A program made the translations under genes and the position numbers. 63,270 nucleotides of DNA from a bacterium (GTDB lineage Bacteria > Planctomycetota > UBA1135 > GCA-002686595). Shown piece after piece: positions 63,208-63,270 of this stretch; position 1 is the first letter of the stretch; each line of letters opens with the position of its first letter. The DNA lies in the NCBI GenBank assembly GCA_030428395.1, contig JAUIDW010000004.1, forward strand, positions 1-63,270, read 5' to 3'. A model generated the notes under the pieces. The model was given only the letters and a program-made list of their open reading frames with translations, did no database searches and was not told the DNA's origin.

Positions 63208-63270
63208 GGCGCCTCCTCCTTGGCCGTCGGCGGCTTCGTCCCCGCCTCCACCGGCGCCCCGCTCGCCGCG
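63204..63270 (-). CDS. C-terminal fragment of a gene cut by the window edge
   Basis: The minus-strand frame is open from the right edge and ends in a TGA that overlaps the GTG of the TPR kinase (GTGA). About 21 residues are visible (ASGAPVEAG...KEEAP), too few to identify. Order and overlap suggest a TIGR02999-type sigma factor, the usual partner of such kinases, but this is inference only. Confidence 0.4.
   Translation of the reverse strand, partial: AASGAPVEAGTKPPTAKEEAP

Overview
The window is very GC-rich DNA with strong G/C bias at third codon positions and tightly packed, often overlapping genes. The protein set points to a member of the Planctomycetota or a close relative. It has several ECF sigma factors beside Ser/Thr kinases, zf-HC2 or von Willebrand factor A partners, a kinase-SUMF1 fusion, many secreted FG-GAP/VCBS and Kelch propellers, a dockerin-like tail and a DUF4332 protein. 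This is an inference from family content; no rRNA, tRNA or other taxonomic marker was found. No integrase, transposase or CRISPR array was seen.

Layout. 1-7.9 kb: the end of a secreted beta-helix protein coupled to an ECF sigma factor, a kinase-SUMF1 gene on the other strand, an FG-GAP protein with a 'VGIGT' tail, and a secreted trypsin-like protease. 8.0-11.3 kb: an ECF-like sigma factor, a GAF/PAS histidine kinase with its LuxR-type regulator, then a gene-free stretch with a dyad operator, a promoter, a probable small RNA and a perfect intrinsic terminator. 11.4-15.5 kb: DUF4332, then a sigma factor/membrane VWA pair. 15.7-18.6 kb: a fic - agmatinase-family - tag operon. 18.6-21.7 kb: an AlgJ/AlgI-like polysaccharide O-acylation pair. 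21.8-28.3 kb: a secreted alpha-toroid protein, a cation/Ca2+ exchanger, a peptidase C26 - membrane protein - aroB operon, and a decayed aldo/keto reductase. 28.4-37.4 kb: a secreted propeller protein, a GH113-like hydrolase, a membrane protein/SGNH hydrolase pair, and carB. 37.7-43.0 kb: three overlapping orphan genes with an abrupt change in composition, then a large anchored protein of carboxypeptidase-regulatory-like repeats. 43.2-49.8 kb: a secreted unknown, an 893-bp gene-free region rich in repeats and foldable elements, a SNF2 helicase with a hydrophobic N-terminus, and an FG-GAP/ASPIC/dockerin-like protein. 49.9-56.5 kb (minus strand): Ada, an arylsulfotransferase-like protein, and an operon of ECF sigma, anti-sigma, Spy-like protein, PilM/GspL-like and PilO/GspM-like proteins. 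56.7-63.3 kb: a promoter with a Fur-like dyad before VCBS and Kelch protein genes, then a TPR kinase whose start overlaps the end of a gene cut by the window edge.

How it fits together. Much of the window is signalling hardware paired with envelope or secreted products. Sigma factors are coupled to membrane partners, and kinases carry large C-terminal sensor or scaffold domains. Seven junctions use GTGA, three ATGA and two TGATG overlaps, so translational coupling is the rule in operons. At least three genes share one start architecture, a -10-like hexamer followed by GGGCGC and then GTG, which predicts leaderless mRNAs. The features most likely to be new are non-coding: the candidate small RNA near 11.2 kb and the 45.0 kb palindromic element with its neighbouring minisatellite.
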